Origin: Trichostrongylus colubriformis
Taxonomy: Eukaryota; Nematoda; Chromadorea; Rhabditida; Trichostrongylidae
NCBI GenBank assembly: GCA_963978905.1
Contig: OZ022257.1
Span: 51,664,873-51,728,872, forward strand
Reading direction: 5' to 3'
Length of the DNA stretch: 64,000 nt
Shown here: piece by piece, positions 25,761 to 37,198 of the stretch
Layout of the letters: each line of letters starts with the position of its first letter
Position numbering within the stretch: position 1 is the first letter of the stretch
Position numbers and translations under genes: made by a program
The notes under the pieces: model-generated
The model's input: only the letters and a program-made list of their open reading frames with translations
The model's database searches: none
What the model was told of the DNA's origin: nothing

Positions 25761-26241
25761 CTTAGCTGGCCACGCCGTATGGATCACCCTATTCAGTGAT
25801 GAGAAGGGTGCAAACTTGTGTTTCTGATAGGGATCAGATGTGAGAAAACAGTTCTATACTTCGTGTTTTTGCCAGTTTCGTTTCATTCTTTCTCTATTGC
25901 GGCACTACTTGTGTAGACCTCTACTTCCACTACCGGTGATCCAACGAAATGCCCACTCCTTGAACCTTCAAGTCTTCATAGTTGAATTCCCAAAAGAAAA
26001 TAGGTTGCCAGCCTTATCCTCATGCCCCACGCACTCGGTCAAGAAGGAGCACATGACCATTCGAATACATATTTGACTTCGAAAAGTGACTTCTAGGATC
26101 CTGCCTCTGTTCCCAGACAATCCTGATGCCCCTTTCATAATATAACCCAGCACAAGATCAGAAAGTGGGTAGGTAAAGGAGAAGAGGACATGAACCGCAT
26201 GATCGGTGCACAAGTTTCTCCTGGTCTGACTACATGTACGC

Positions 26242-26659
26242 TTCAAGGAATCGTGCACGGAAAAATAAGTTTTCCGATTACTCACATATTTGAGTTGTAT
26301 TTGCTTGGTATGGACCGCATGCAAAGTTTCACTCGAAAAAGTGACAGTTCTACTGAGATACAGCTCTTCAAGGTGGTGGCAGAGTGAGCGCGGCCTTGGT
26401 GTACATGCTCGCCCCGTCGCCCACCGCGCGGTTGTGAACGCACAGTGAGAAGAGAATGTCACGTCAATAGTACCACTGTTCGGTTCCGACAGCAGCGCAC
26501 GACGGTGGAGGGGCATTTAATGTGAGGCCCGCCTTCCTCGACCACCCTAGTAGGATTCTTACTTTTTCGAGTGAAGCTTTGCATGCGGCCCTTATCACGC
26601 AAATACAACAAAAATGTATGAGTAACACAAAAACCCATTTTTTCATGCACGATTCCTTT
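26242..26659. repeat. Inverted pair of ~120-bp arms (fold-back element)
   Basis: The left arm (26,242-26,360) and right arm (26,541-26,659) are inverted copies. They share GGAATCGTGCA..., GTTGTATTTGC, CCGCATGCAAAG and TTCACTCGAAAAAGT in order. A single further copy lies at 45,841-45,990. The arms are diverged, so the element is not recent. A 182-codon open frame through the spacer is a by-product of the symmetry and is not called. Confidence 0.75.
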
Positions 26660-26909
26660 ACGACTGCCGGTGGGGAAGAGCAGACGAGCGAGTGGCTAAA
26701 TCGAACGTTGCCACGCCCTCGCAAAATCTCGCCTCGTACATGCAATGCAGCGTGACTGATACCGTCGTTGGGTCGCTGTGAAGACCCATAGCGCACTTTT
26801 TCAACGAGAGTTTCACCCCACTTCTGGACCAGTATTTATTTACAGAGAGTATGCTTCATAACTTTTGTTTTCTCCTTCCCTTGATAGTGATTTGAAGGCA
26901 CGGGGTACC

Positions 26910-27000
26910 TTTCGGCAGCAAAATCGCACAATCACACAATCGCGAGATCGCAGAATTGCAGAATCGCAGAATAACAAAATCGGGAAATTCGCCGTGCTCT
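26910..27000 (+). repeat. Short-period array of AATCGC-like words
   Basis: Words such as AATCGCA, AATCACA, AATCGCG, GATCGCA and AATTGCA follow each other at 8-9 bp spacing. This is a degenerate micro-repeat array, similar in flavour to those at 25.6 kb and 37.9 kb. Confidence 0.65.
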
Positions 27001-27129
27001 GCATATGAGGGTGGAGTACAAAGGGGCAGCTCACCGGTGAGCCTGATGAAACCCTCACTGGTGTTTGCTTCTTGTTAGGTCGCGTTCATACTTTGCGCAC
27101 CGACGCCGTCGCCGCCGGTGAGCAAAGTA

Positions 27130-27979
27130 TTAGGTTGAACCATAATTTCTGTTACATTTTGACGAAAAATTTCAAATTTATTTTTCTTAATTTGTGTCTA
27201 AATTCAGTCAACAAAATATGTACCATTATAATCAACAATATAATGCCAGCGAATAGGGAGATGACAGATGCCTTGCTTATAGAAGTCTGGAGATTTCTGG
27301 TTGAAGAAAGCCTGGAGGTCGATTTTGAGATCATCCTCATCATTGAACTGCCGTCCGTCGGGGAAGTGGGTCAGAGATAGGAATAGGTGGTAGTCAGTTG
27401 GGGCCATGCCCGGAGATTACGGTGGAGGGGGGAGCTTCGTTTAACCAAGGTCCTGGATCCTTTGACACGCCAACTTTGCCACATGTGGGTGAGCGTTGTC
27501 GTGGAGGAAGAAGTCTTGGTCCATTTTTCCGGCAAGTTTTGGCGCTCCGGTGTCCAATTGCCTGCAGTAGAGATCGGCAGGGGCTGTCGTGTTGAATGGT
27601 AACAGTTTCCTATTTTTTTGAAAATTTTCAAAAAAGTTTTTTTTCTCAATGCAATTTTTTGAAATTTTTCCTGTTCCAATTTGAGCCGATCGAGCCATCG
27701 GGCTGCCGCCATATGAGAGACAGTACCTGGGTCCATCGACTGGTTAATTTTGTTAGTGGCCTTGCATGCTGAGGAACCGGGGCGGTGTTCGTGAATTTCG
27801 CACCTTTCGCGATATTGCCGTAAATTCGCTGCTAGTTGAAGCCATAGAGAATATGAATGTGTTAATCAGTAGTCCTTTTCACTCGCTTTATATACCCCCC
27901 ACTACCAAATGTTCCAGAAGCTTCCACAGTTTTCCACAAGAAAAATAAAAAGTGTAACAGAAATTATGGTTCAACCTAA
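27130..27979 (-). mobile_element. Deleted mariner-family element, 850 bp
   Basis: Perfect 27-bp terminal inverted repeats begin TTAGGTTGAACCATAATTTC. They are flanked by TA on both sides (27,128-27,129 and 27,980-27,981). Full mariners are about 1.3 kb, so roughly one third is missing. The minus strand retains the C-terminal part of a mariner transposase in broken frames (see the pseudogene entry). It cannot be autonomous, but the intact ends could still be recognised by a transposase supplied elsewhere. Confidence 0.92.
27204..27700 (-). pseudogene. Broken mariner transposase (C-terminal part)
   Basis: Fragments in at least two frames can be read in order. First comes a stretch with LLPFNTTAPADLYCRQLD, then the catalytic-aspartate region FFLHDNAHPHVAK, then, after frameshifts near 27.4 kb, MAPTDYHLFLSL with the third catalytic residue. 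Last is RQFNDEDDLK...FFNQKSPDFYKQGI near the C-terminus. These match the mariner (DD34D) transposase layout. The N-terminal DNA-binding region and the first catalytic aspartate are missing or unreadable. It is a dead gene. Confidence 0.88.
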
Positions 27980-28211
27980 TATGAAGGCGGCCTTAATAGG
28001 CCTTCATGTGCCGCCTCCAATCTTCACCGTTAACTCCACACGCATGCTCACCATGTGCAATGCCTTTGAACGCTGCTGACATGACCAAGGCATTACCCTC
28101 CTAACTTAACTCCTGTTTCGATTCCATTTGCTCTGTTCCCACTCGTCATCTAAGGGTTCCCTTGAACAAATACGAACAAAGTTCTCAGCTCAAATAATGA
28201 TGGCTGTCCAG

Positions 28212-28510
28212 CAGGGTACACCAAGAGTCAGAATTCCTCGACAGGGTGGTTGTGTTTGACCGAATGGAAGGGGGGAGGGTCGTCCCTGCAGAGGTCCGCG
28301 ATGTGCGCTAGAATCCAAACTTTCAATAAGGAAATAAGAAGCGAAGGGTAATGAGACGTGAAATAAATTCTTTTTGCTTCAAGTAAGAATGCATTGCAAT
28401 AAAACACATTGCAACTATACAATGCAGCAACAGTTACTGATATTATAGAGGTAAAAAAAACGGGGGGGGCGTATTTAGTACCCGTAGAGGAGGGGGTGCT
28501 GAAGCGGCTA
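28212..28510 (+). repeat. Dispersed ~300-bp repeat, copy B
   Basis: It begins CAGGGTACACCAAGAGTCAG and continues through CCTCGACAGGGTGG, GTGAAATAAATTCTTTTTGCTTCA and GAGGTAAAAAAAACGGGGGGGG to a G-rich tail, parallel to copy A at 23,863-24,170. Blocks are conserved while the spacers have diverged. Confidence 0.75.
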
Positions 28511-28871
28511 TTTCCTTGACATCTGGGAGTGCCCTGCTGTCCAGACGCGGCATTCTGAATGCGTTTGTGCACTTTTGTTTTTCCAACTCAACCACTACGA
28601 GCAATTCACATAATACCGTCGAGGGAAATATAGCGGAAGTGCAAAATGAAATCGATTTTTCTAGTCTAGACACTTTTTTCTCAGATTCACATTGGAAATG
28701 AAGAATTTCGTCCTCAGTGTAATATATTACCCAGATGTCCTTTCGAATGCCTCTGACCTTGTGAAGGAAACAACGCTCTTCGATGGGATTAATGGTGGTC
28801 GAAGAAAGGATTTATAGTGGCGATAGCATATTGCACATCCTGCCTAGGGATAGGCGTTCTTCGGCTACCTC

Positions 28872-28947
28872 AGGCCGCTCTCATATTTTGCGCACCGACG
28901 CCGTCACGCGCGTGACGGCGTCGGTGCGCAAAGTGTGAGAGCGGCCT
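28872..28947. mobile_element. Near-perfect 76-bp palindrome, zero spacer
   Basis: Two 38-bp arms meet with no loop at 28,909/28,910 and match at 36 of 38 positions. The outer end is AGGCCGCTCTCA and the centre is GTCACGCGCGTGAC. Related but less perfect elements with the same outer motif lie at 27,075, 35,215 and 46,987. No coding capacity is present. Such structures can extrude cruciforms. Confidence 0.93.
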
Positions 28948-31900
28948 TAGCAGTCTGACGATGCTCCATTTGCAGTTTGTGATCGGGACGCCTTTCATTT
29001 CATTTCATCAACTGTTTCAAACCACAACGGTAAAGCTGGCAAATTATCAAGAAAATCTTAATGTTGCATAGCTACTATCGTGAAAATTACGAAAGTTAAA
29101 ACGAGAGAAAAATAAAAGAAATAAAGAAGGAAGATCAGTTCTCTTCATCATCAAATGGAACACTACCAGCTCACAAGTTGGAAAGGGGCGCACGAATCAG
29201 TCACCGCCTGACTGGGCCATACTGCTGCTTCGCAGAGTATGAATGCAATCTTAAGTGGCAAAATTAGAAATGAAGCTTTACAAATTTTTAATACCTCGTA
29301 GGTTACCGGCGAGTTTTTTTTGAAGAGCACATTTGGTCTGTCCAATTCCAACATTAGGTAATTCTGCAATAATACCCTAAAGTCCCATAGATGAGAGCGG
29401 CCCGTAGATAAGAGCGGTTTGTGCTAGAAAATGAAAACTGACGTTTGTATACGTTTTTCTTTGGCGCTGTGTGCTCATGATTATCGGATTAATGGCCTAC
29501 AACTTTACCTTTATTCTTACTGCTCTCTATACTTTTTCTATTGTTATTTTTTATTAGGTTGTAAGGAAAGTTTTGGCCGCCTTCGCGCGTTCACAAGATA
29601 AACTCAAATTTCGAAGCGCGTCTACATGAATTAAATTACAAGTTGTGCTCCTTAGATAGAGAAAAAGTTGCTCTTTCTGGATATATGCTTTTCTTGAAAT
29701 GTTACAAGTTCTTCGAGTTGTTAGGAAAATTATAAAGTACTGCGAAAATGGCACTTTTTAGATGACTTCACTCCACGAGTTTTTGTTTAGCTGAGTCCCA
29801 GCGAAGGTGACCACAAATGTGAGTGCTGCTAGGGGAAGGGGTGAAGCATTGTACTGAACACTTTGTCCCTGGTTTCAGAAGTGCAGAAATGAGAACGAGT
29901 TCCTCGAATTTTCAATTGATCAAATCGCTTCAACTAAAGCGACAGAAAGCGATGAGCGCCCATACTTGCTGGGGATATCCACAAGTATTGGTCCTCAACA
30001 AACAAGCTTGACCAACCACCTCAAGTAGCCTTGATTTGGAAAAAACCAAAGAAATGGGTGCCGAGGGACCCCTCAGGGCAGCTATGCGCAAGCGCATTTT
30101 CCACAAATCCTCTTCCAGTAATTGAAGCAGTTGAAGGCTGAAGTCATTACTCGTCTATCATATTCACCAGATCTAGCGCTAACTATGCCCCACTTTTCCA
30201 AACATCTGGACAGCTTCTTCAGCAGCAGTGTGTTCGGAAAAATGATGGTTTGAAGTCGACTTCTTTTGTTTTCGCGCTCTATGAATCATCAGCCCTTCTT
30301 CAAAATAAGATATGCAAATATCCATAATACTTCCAAAAGTGTAGCGAATCAAATGGTGCTTATTCTGTGAGAAAAGATGCAGTCTGAGCCGAGTTATGAT
30401 CTCCCGAAGTTGAAATTGCGAAACCGGCTATGAGAAATCTAATTTTACTGTTGCATTGGGAGTGACTGCTGCTGGAGAGGAATATGAAACAATGCTAATT
30501 TTTGAAAATTTCTTAAAGAGTTTTAAGAATTTTTTTTTCGAGATGATGGATTTCAAATGCCGTCGATGAGACATGAGCAAAACTATGTATCACACATGAT
30601 ATTCCTTTGGCGGCAATGCTATAAGCGTGCTGTCATGGTGGCAAGCAGAATTTCATAAGATCTCTGGTTGATGCTTTCTGCAGTTATTCCTTTAAGGTTC
30701 ATGCTGTGATATATCAGGTTCTAGGAAAACTTTGCAACATTTCTAATTTATGTACTACACTGGCACCCTTTGAAAATCCTTTACCCTTTAAAAATTATTT
30801 TTTATTGATATGCATTTATACTGATATATGGGCGAAAGTGTCGGGATGACAAGTTGCACGCACTCCACCCTCATGCTGCGGGGACCAAATCTCGCATCAA
30901 CGCGCTGAGGCCAGCTGAGTCTTCCGAGCACTGATTTGTACATCGGCTGGCCCCCGCAAGTCATTGTATACACTAAATCGCATTCACGGCCACCACGATT
31001 CTGAATGAAAGTAGAATGGATAGTAGAACACCCCAAAAAAGAATTAATTAACGCCAGAAGCCCTGTACTTTTTTTCTTTAATATTGGCATATTGAGCTAT
31101 TGAGATATAAATATAATAATAACTGAAAAGCGGAAAAGATTGAAAAAGCAAGTTTGCAAATAGAGAAAAATGAGTTAGTAAGTATATTTGCAACCAGTCG
31201 ATGTACACTCACATTTTACACGCACTCTGTCTGTATCCGCCCTTCTAAACTCAGTTTGGTATGTACTTTTACATAACTTCCTGGGAACGACAGCCTGTAA
31301 GACTGGGGTGCCCAAAGGCAGTTGATCTTCCTGGGCAGTTCACGTAAAGCCGCTCATTTTGCACACAGTTCCTTCCAAATGAGCCAATACTTCAATGAGG
31401 TTCCCCACTAACGAGGATATCAGCACTTCTTCCCTATTTTAAATCAAAAGGGCCTTTCTATCTTGCGTCCCTATTCACATGCATTCAAAAAAGGCAATAG
31501 ACCACAAAATTGTTTGGATACGTCAACAAACTCCAATCAGTAGTCTGAATCTGCTGCAACCCCTTCTCTGACAACAGGACACTTCACCGCTTCCGCAGAT
31601 TCGCATAAGTGTAAAGCTAGTCCATCGGCAACAGATTAAAACAGCGCCGAAGTGTACACTCGTCACCACTATTCCTTCCACACAGTCACATCAGCATTAC
31701 AATATACGTACACATGAACATTATTTTTATCGAATGAGGAAGTAGATTCATCGCGTTATCTATCAAGAAAACATGACAGTTACGCAAGGATTTGTATGAA
31801 TAGTATATAACATCTGTTCAACGAAAGAAGGTACGCTTTATCGGGTTCCTCTTAACAAGTAGAAACAACAACACTCCAAGTAACAAAAATTGGCGTTCTG

Positions 31901-32233
31901 CTGGAGCCCTAGTAGTAATCCATTTCCCTGCAACTATGTGGATGTGTTTGATAAACACGATGAGATGATGAAAAGTAGAAGAAGATCATAGGCCGACTTT
32001 TTCATTCCAAACAAGCAATAGCCACCGAAACACCGACGAAAAAATTCATCAAAAACAGAGATCCAATGGCTAAACAACAATGAAAAATGCCATAACAACG
32101 GAAAAGACTAAAGGAGACTGGGACACTACGCTATACATGCAGGGCAGATAGAAGACTAATGGGCCCGAACAGATGTGGTAGCAAAGTATTGGAGATGACG
32201 CTCAGTTGCGAAGAAGAACAGTGGAACGATAGC
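28948..32233. other. No supportable gene
   Basis: No exon or repeat I can defend. This is 3' of the SERBP1-like gene on the minus strand, so its 3' UTR and polyadenylation site should lie in the last few hundred bases, but I could not fix a signal. Confidence 0.45.
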
Positions 32234-35200
32234 TTACTTGGAACCAAGAGCGGGAAAGGCATCAAGCGAGGAATCAAACTGAGGAGGAACCTGAGCACGA
32301 TTTCCTCCACGTCCTCCTCGAGCACCGCCGCCGCGTGCGCCACGTCCTCTTGGAGGTCGATCACCACGGAAACCGCGGTTGGGCTCGGCGAACTGTATAT
32401 CGATGTGAAGTGCCTTCTCACGTGGTTCACGGCGAATTATGGAAACTTCTTCCTCCTCCTTGTCGACAACTACCTCCTTCTGCAGTTTGACTAGCTTGCC
32501 GAAGTTCTCCTCTTCCCCTTCTCCAGCCTTGCGGACGTTGAACTTGGGAGCCTCCTTCTGTACCTTCCACGAATCCAAGATTAAATGATGAAAGCAGAAC
32601 AGAGAAAAAATTGAAAAGGTTATAATCATGAGAACCGAGTCACCTTTTGCGAGTCAATGTACTCCTTTAAGGTCTTCTGCTTCGCAAATTCGGCCTCAAG
32701 AGCCTCTTGCGCAAGCTCCTCTGCGGTTTTCTCTCGAGGAACCTCAGGCTCTTCCGGCACGGCAATAGGTTCAGTCTCCCCAGCAAGCTCGTCCTAAACA
32801 ACACAGTGAGCATAACACCGCTGAAACTTTTCAAGAAACAACGAGTTCACTTTTACACGTATGTGGAAAGCAGAATTGAAGCAAACAGTACAAATGCTGC
32901 ATGTGCCCTTCATCAATTCGTTGGCCGCTTGAATTGCTGGCCGAATTTCGCAACCTTTGTTGAGGGAGCCTTCTGTCGTTCATCGTCACTTCCCGACGGT
33001 GGACACACACACAGTTAGATAGACCGACAGATCATTACATCAAACTTCTGCTATATGGAAAGGATGCTATAGCCTGTTCAAACTTCGCTATTCAAGGAAC
33101 GCCCGGGTCACGCTGCGCAGGGTCAACAGTGTGGGGGAGGAGGGGGCAAAAGGTCGCTTTTTTTCTCGGTGACACTTCTTGGAATCCGACTACGATGTTC
33201 CCATTCTCTAACACTTCGTATACTTTAATCTTGAAAATGCTTACGACGGTGGATACAAAGACGTTTGCTTCCTCTGCTAATGTGAAAACCCTAACTTCGT
33301 ACACGAATACTTTCAATTTCTTCACTTTCTCCAGAGTGAACCGAAAAGAAAAGCGCTTTAAGGTATACTACTTAACGCGATGAGCGCAAAGCATACGCTC
33401 AAGCAACTTTCGAATAATTCAATGAAATTTTTCAAATTGCTCATAAAACTGAAAGGATACGTCAATGACTTCCAATAATGGTAAGATTCCACTGTGTATG
33501 AAAGACTAAGCACCTGCCGGGGTGTCACTCGGTGAGTTTGACCGAAAATTTGGAACTCACAGGTGGTGTGGGAGAAGGGGTGCGGTGGGACATCAACGGT
33601 GGGTGAAAACTTATGACGACCGATAAAGATTTACTTCGAACACTGTATGTAACAGAAGGTAAAGTGTGCCTCATATCAGGCTTATTTTGTGCACCCCCTG
33701 GAAGTCGGGGAAGAAGTATTTCCAAGTTTACCAGATACTCCACCCAATACGGACTCGTTCACAATCACTACCAGCAGGCAAGATAGGATCTACTCTGCAT
33801 CATTACAATTACACGTTATGTGATGCGCGCACTATTGTGCACCAGCAAAGCCGGTAAGACCATACCTGTACATTAAGTTACGTCAAGGGAATATCCACTA
33901 ATTACTTGATATGAGTCAGCTATATGTGGACTATCCTAGACTTGCTGGCCAACATTCTGGATACATAAATCTTTACAAAAATCGCTCAGTGATACATGCA
34001 AAAAAATCACTGGATTTTTGTTTTCAAAACGAGTGCATACCATGACGAATCACGAGCCCAGAGACTCGAGAAAGATATTGACAACGACAACGAAATACGA
34101 TACAACAAACACTCATTTACCTTGACATCCCCCCAGTTTCCACGTCCATAGCCTCCTTTTTTATCGTCTCCACGTACACCCGTACGATCTGACCCACTCT
34201 GACGATCGAACTGACGTCCACCACGGAATCCACCGCGACCTCTTCGTTCTCCATTGAAAGCACCTCGCCCACCTCGTCCACGACGCTCACCTGAAACAGA
34301 AAATTGTTAGGGTCCACGTATTCAAGCAATCCTGCTCACACTTCATAAATTGTATAGTATTGACACCCCCTATGACGCAACTTGAGTATCTTTTCAGGAA
34401 GTATGCTTGTAATGAAACCAATCCAAACATTAACAAGGAATTCGGAGTGCTGGAAAAACGTACCATAGAATTCAACAGGTGCCATATCAGTGGAAACCTC
34501 ATCCCCACTGTTTTGAACTTCTTTCGGTAAATCTGAAGGAGTGTTCGCACTTCCACCTCGTCCTCGGCTGTAATGATATGCATTACCTCATTGTTACAAG
34601 ACATCAGGGGTCCAGCACCTAATCACAGTCAAATTATAAAAAATGACCAAAAAAGCGAGACCTACAGTGGAGCACCGCGGCCACGTCCTCCTCCTCGAGG
34701 ACCACCACCACGTCCTCCACGGCCCTCTCCGAAACGTTCAGCAAATTCTCCTTCCGCGCGTGGAGGGCGGGGTCCGCCAGCACCACGACCACGACCTCTG
34801 CCACCACGACCACGTTCACCGCCGGCTGGTTTACTGTTCTCTTTCCCAACTGGAAACATCAATCTTTCAGTGTTCAGATTAGATTGCTAGAAATCAGAAG
34901 AATACTACGAGTTCTTACGCAAAACGAGTTCGGAGCTCCTATAGTACTATAAACAACAAAGTTTCAACTAAACGGAATCCGGAGATTTGTACAAAGCCTT
35001 GATTTCCCTGCATATTTTTTGAGCACATGCACATTACCCGCGGTCTGTATACGCCAAATCAGTATACAAAAGTAATTCTAAATTTGTTGCCTGCTCTCAA
35101 AGTATACTATAAGAGTGTAATTCAAATAAATGACTGCAACTGACAATATTCGATGAATCTATGTCAATTAACGGCATCTATTCGCATATTACGCACATGC

Positions 35201-37198
35201 TTTATTTCCCTTCAGGATGCGTTCATACCCAACTGAATGGAATATTTGGCGCATCGACGCATCCGCGATTTGGATTTTTGGCGATGCCACGTACCACCAC
35301 GTCAGTTTATTCGCATTGTGGCAAATAGCCAAAATCGCGGATGCGTTGATCCACCAATAATTTCATTCAGTTCGGCATGAACGCGGCATCAAGCTACTCC
35401 TGTGCCAAATGTTCAGATGGACGCAGACGTTTGTCATGAAGGTCACACGTGTTTCACAGATGCTCTACGTTCGAATAATGTGCAACCTCTGGAACAACTT
35501 CACAGGACTTTCACAGAAAAGGAACATCCGCAACCCCCCCCCCCGCGTTTTTGGAAAAACTTGACAAAAGATCACCCGCAAAAAAACCCTCCCACTCTTG
35601 GAAAAATTCGACGCCTATGATTGCAGGAAAACAAAAACGGGTGAACACTGAACTGCTTCGACCTAGACGGGATTAATGAAGTCTATAATAATGAAAACGT
35701 TTCAGTGCTTATCCCAAATAGTATTACGTTCTCGATTAGGACTAGAAAAAGGATTTAAGGATTGGTTGTAGGCGCGCAGAATTACGTTTCTATGGAAACC
35801 GCTCTTACAGCATCCTAATGTGGCGCTTCCAGCTGCTGTACTCTTCTTCTGTGGCAACAAAAACATAATCAAGTAAGGAAGACCAAGAAGGAAAACCAGG
35901 AGTAAAGATGACCTGTTGACTGTGGCATGCAAAGTGCAATTTTACTTTTCATTCCTATGCCACTCAGATGAAAAGCTTGTCGCAGCGACTGTTATCGACG
36001 TGGCTTTTACGAACTTAGTAGGGCCGTGATTGGGAATGAGAAGCGTCAGATAGTGTCGGGCTTTTCTGAAGACATTTCAATAACCACAGTTCCAACCCTA
36101 CAATGAAAATGTCGATGTCAGTGTCAAGACCATGTCGACATCTCCAAAATCTAAGATATGACTTGATTCCTCAGGACAACGCTACATAGTGCGAGTACGC
36201 GTATGGATTTGATCTCGCTTTGACACACAGACCGTCTCACGTCACATTACAACGCGCTCAAAGATTTGCCAAGCAAATGATGTTAGAGCTCGAGAAAGGA
36301 CCATGCAAAAATGCCAAAAAACGAAAATCACCACAATGACTTAACAAATGTAAGCTAAGCCCACTAATACAGAAAGTACGACTCCCGCGTGTACGCATGA
36401 TATGCGTATTACATACTTGTAATACGCACAGTTGAACAGTCGTGTATGATATGCAAGATCATGACCAAAATCGCAATTTAGAAGGTGCTTGGACACTTGT
36501 AACAAGAAGATAAAACTCCACACTACAAATTTTCACCAACCCTAAAACTATTTAAGGGTCTAATAAAGTCGGAGGGGGGTGGGGGGATAAGCAACTCCGG
36601 CTCGACGTCAAAGCTACTTTCCTTCCTAGGCTTAGGCTAAACTTCATATAACCTCCCCCTACATGAAAAAACATTTGTCTCATCTGCTTTAGCCCAAGCC
36701 TAGGCAGAGAAAGGAGCTTCAACGCCGGTGAAAACATTGGCGTCTCCGCGAGCTTCAACGCCGGTGAAAACATTGGCGTCTCCGCCCCCTGACATTGGTT
36801 GACCCCTATTTAACAATGTGTGCATAACCACAGGGATGCTGAAATTGATAAAATATTGAAACAAATACCGCCAGCATGCAAAAGAAAGGGAGCGTTCAAT
36901 CCCACAGACTACGATAATGAAAGGGAACTAACCAGCAGCCTTCACGGGTTCTTTTGGAGCTACAGCTGCCTGTTTAGCAAGTTTGTCAGCTTTCTTCTGA
37001 GCAGCTGCTTTTTCTGCTTCTAGCTGAGTGACACGACTGATCAGCTCTTGCGGATCGTCAAATTCTGAGAAACAAGCGTTCATGAACGACTTCAACAACA
37101 AGATGAATCAAACAGTAAAATCATACCCCAACTAACTTACCGTCATCATCGTCCATAAAGCCAAATTTATTAGCAACGTTACAACCGTATTCAACCAT
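32234..37198 (-). CDS. HABP4/SERBP1-family RNA-binding protein (nematode VIG-1-like), complete, 7 exons
   Basis: The coding exons on the minus strand are 37,141-37,198; 36,933-37,064; 34,666-34,849; 34,464-34,567; 34,121-34,290; 32,644-32,793; and 32,234-32,563. They join in phase to 375 codons plus TAA. All donors are GT, mostly GTAAGT-like, and acceptors are mostly TTTCAG or similar. The last acceptor could be 6 bp further in, at 32,557. The start reads MVEYGCNVANKFGFMDDDD. A lysine/alanine-rich segment follows, then a first RGG/RG block (residues ~75-125), a second RGG block with SGSDRTGVRGDDKKGGYGRG (~160-212), and an acidic helix with TLKEYIDSQK. Next comes the KFNVRKAGEGEEENFGK motif, and last a C-terminal RG-rich block ending SLDAFPALGSK. 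This order is that of the HABP4_PAI-RBP1 family (SERBP1, Drosophila Vig, C. elegans VIG-1), cytoplasmic proteins that bind RNA and idle ribosomes. I am sure of the family; the vig-1 name is by homology. Confidence 0.93.
34666..34849 (-). other. Exon 3 of the SERBP1-like gene: RGG-box exon
   Basis: This exon encodes about 60 residues dominated by RGG, GRG and GPR repeats, ending in GRGRGAPL across the splice. The complementary plus-strand and other frames are also open because of the repetitive codons, giving proline/arginine-rich or valine-rich shadow frames that should not be annotated. RGG boxes bind RNA and are usual sites of arginine methylation in this family. Confidence 0.9.
35215..35390. 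mobile_element. Fold-back MITE in intron 2 of the SERBP1-like gene
   Basis: The left arm (GGATGCGTTCATACCCAACT... to GCATCCGCGATT) and the right arm (AAAATCGCGGATGCGTTGAT... to GCATGAACGCGGCATC) are inverted copies of about 60 bp around a core of about 55 bp. The outer GCGTTCAT motif is shared with the palindromic elements at 27,075, 28,872 and 46,987. It lies wholly within the 2.1-kb intron 34,850-36,932. Confidence 0.8.
36556..36805 (+). mobile_element. GGGTC-ended MITE with perfect 8-bp target duplication, in intron 2 of the SERBP1-like gene
   Basis: It begins GGGTCTAATAAAGTCGGAGG and ends in ...GACATTGGTTGACCC. CTATTTAA directly flanks both sides (36,548-36,555 and 36,806-36,813). The internal blocks match the copy at 19,082-19,306. 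A 36-bp unit starting GAGCTTCAACGCCGG is duplicated in tandem at 36,714-36,785 inside the right arm. It has no coding capacity. The 8-bp duplication points to hAT-like transposition. Confidence 0.87.

Larger units (their letters stand above)
27075..27995. mobile_element. Palindromic fold-back element split by a mariner insertion
   Basis: The left piece (27,075-27,129) reads AGGTCGCGTTCATACTTTGC followed by GCACCGACGCCGTC, a short loop and CCGGTGAGCAAAGTA. The right piece after the mariner (27,980-27,995) is TATGAAGGCGGCCTTA. Removing the mariner and one TA restores a palindrome of about 70 bp, closely similar to the intact one at 28,872-28,947. The palindrome was therefore there first and the mariner landed in its right arm. 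Confidence 0.85.

Noticed and set aside
25968..26516. 182-codon minus-strand open frame
   Set aside because: It crosses the left arm of the inverted repeat at 26,242 and has no domain. Its openness is shared with the opposite strand, as expected in a fold-back.
34573..34890. Proline/arginine-rich plus-strand frame
   Set aside because: It is the complement of the RGG exon of the SERBP1-like gene; GGN codons read backwards give proline and open all frames.
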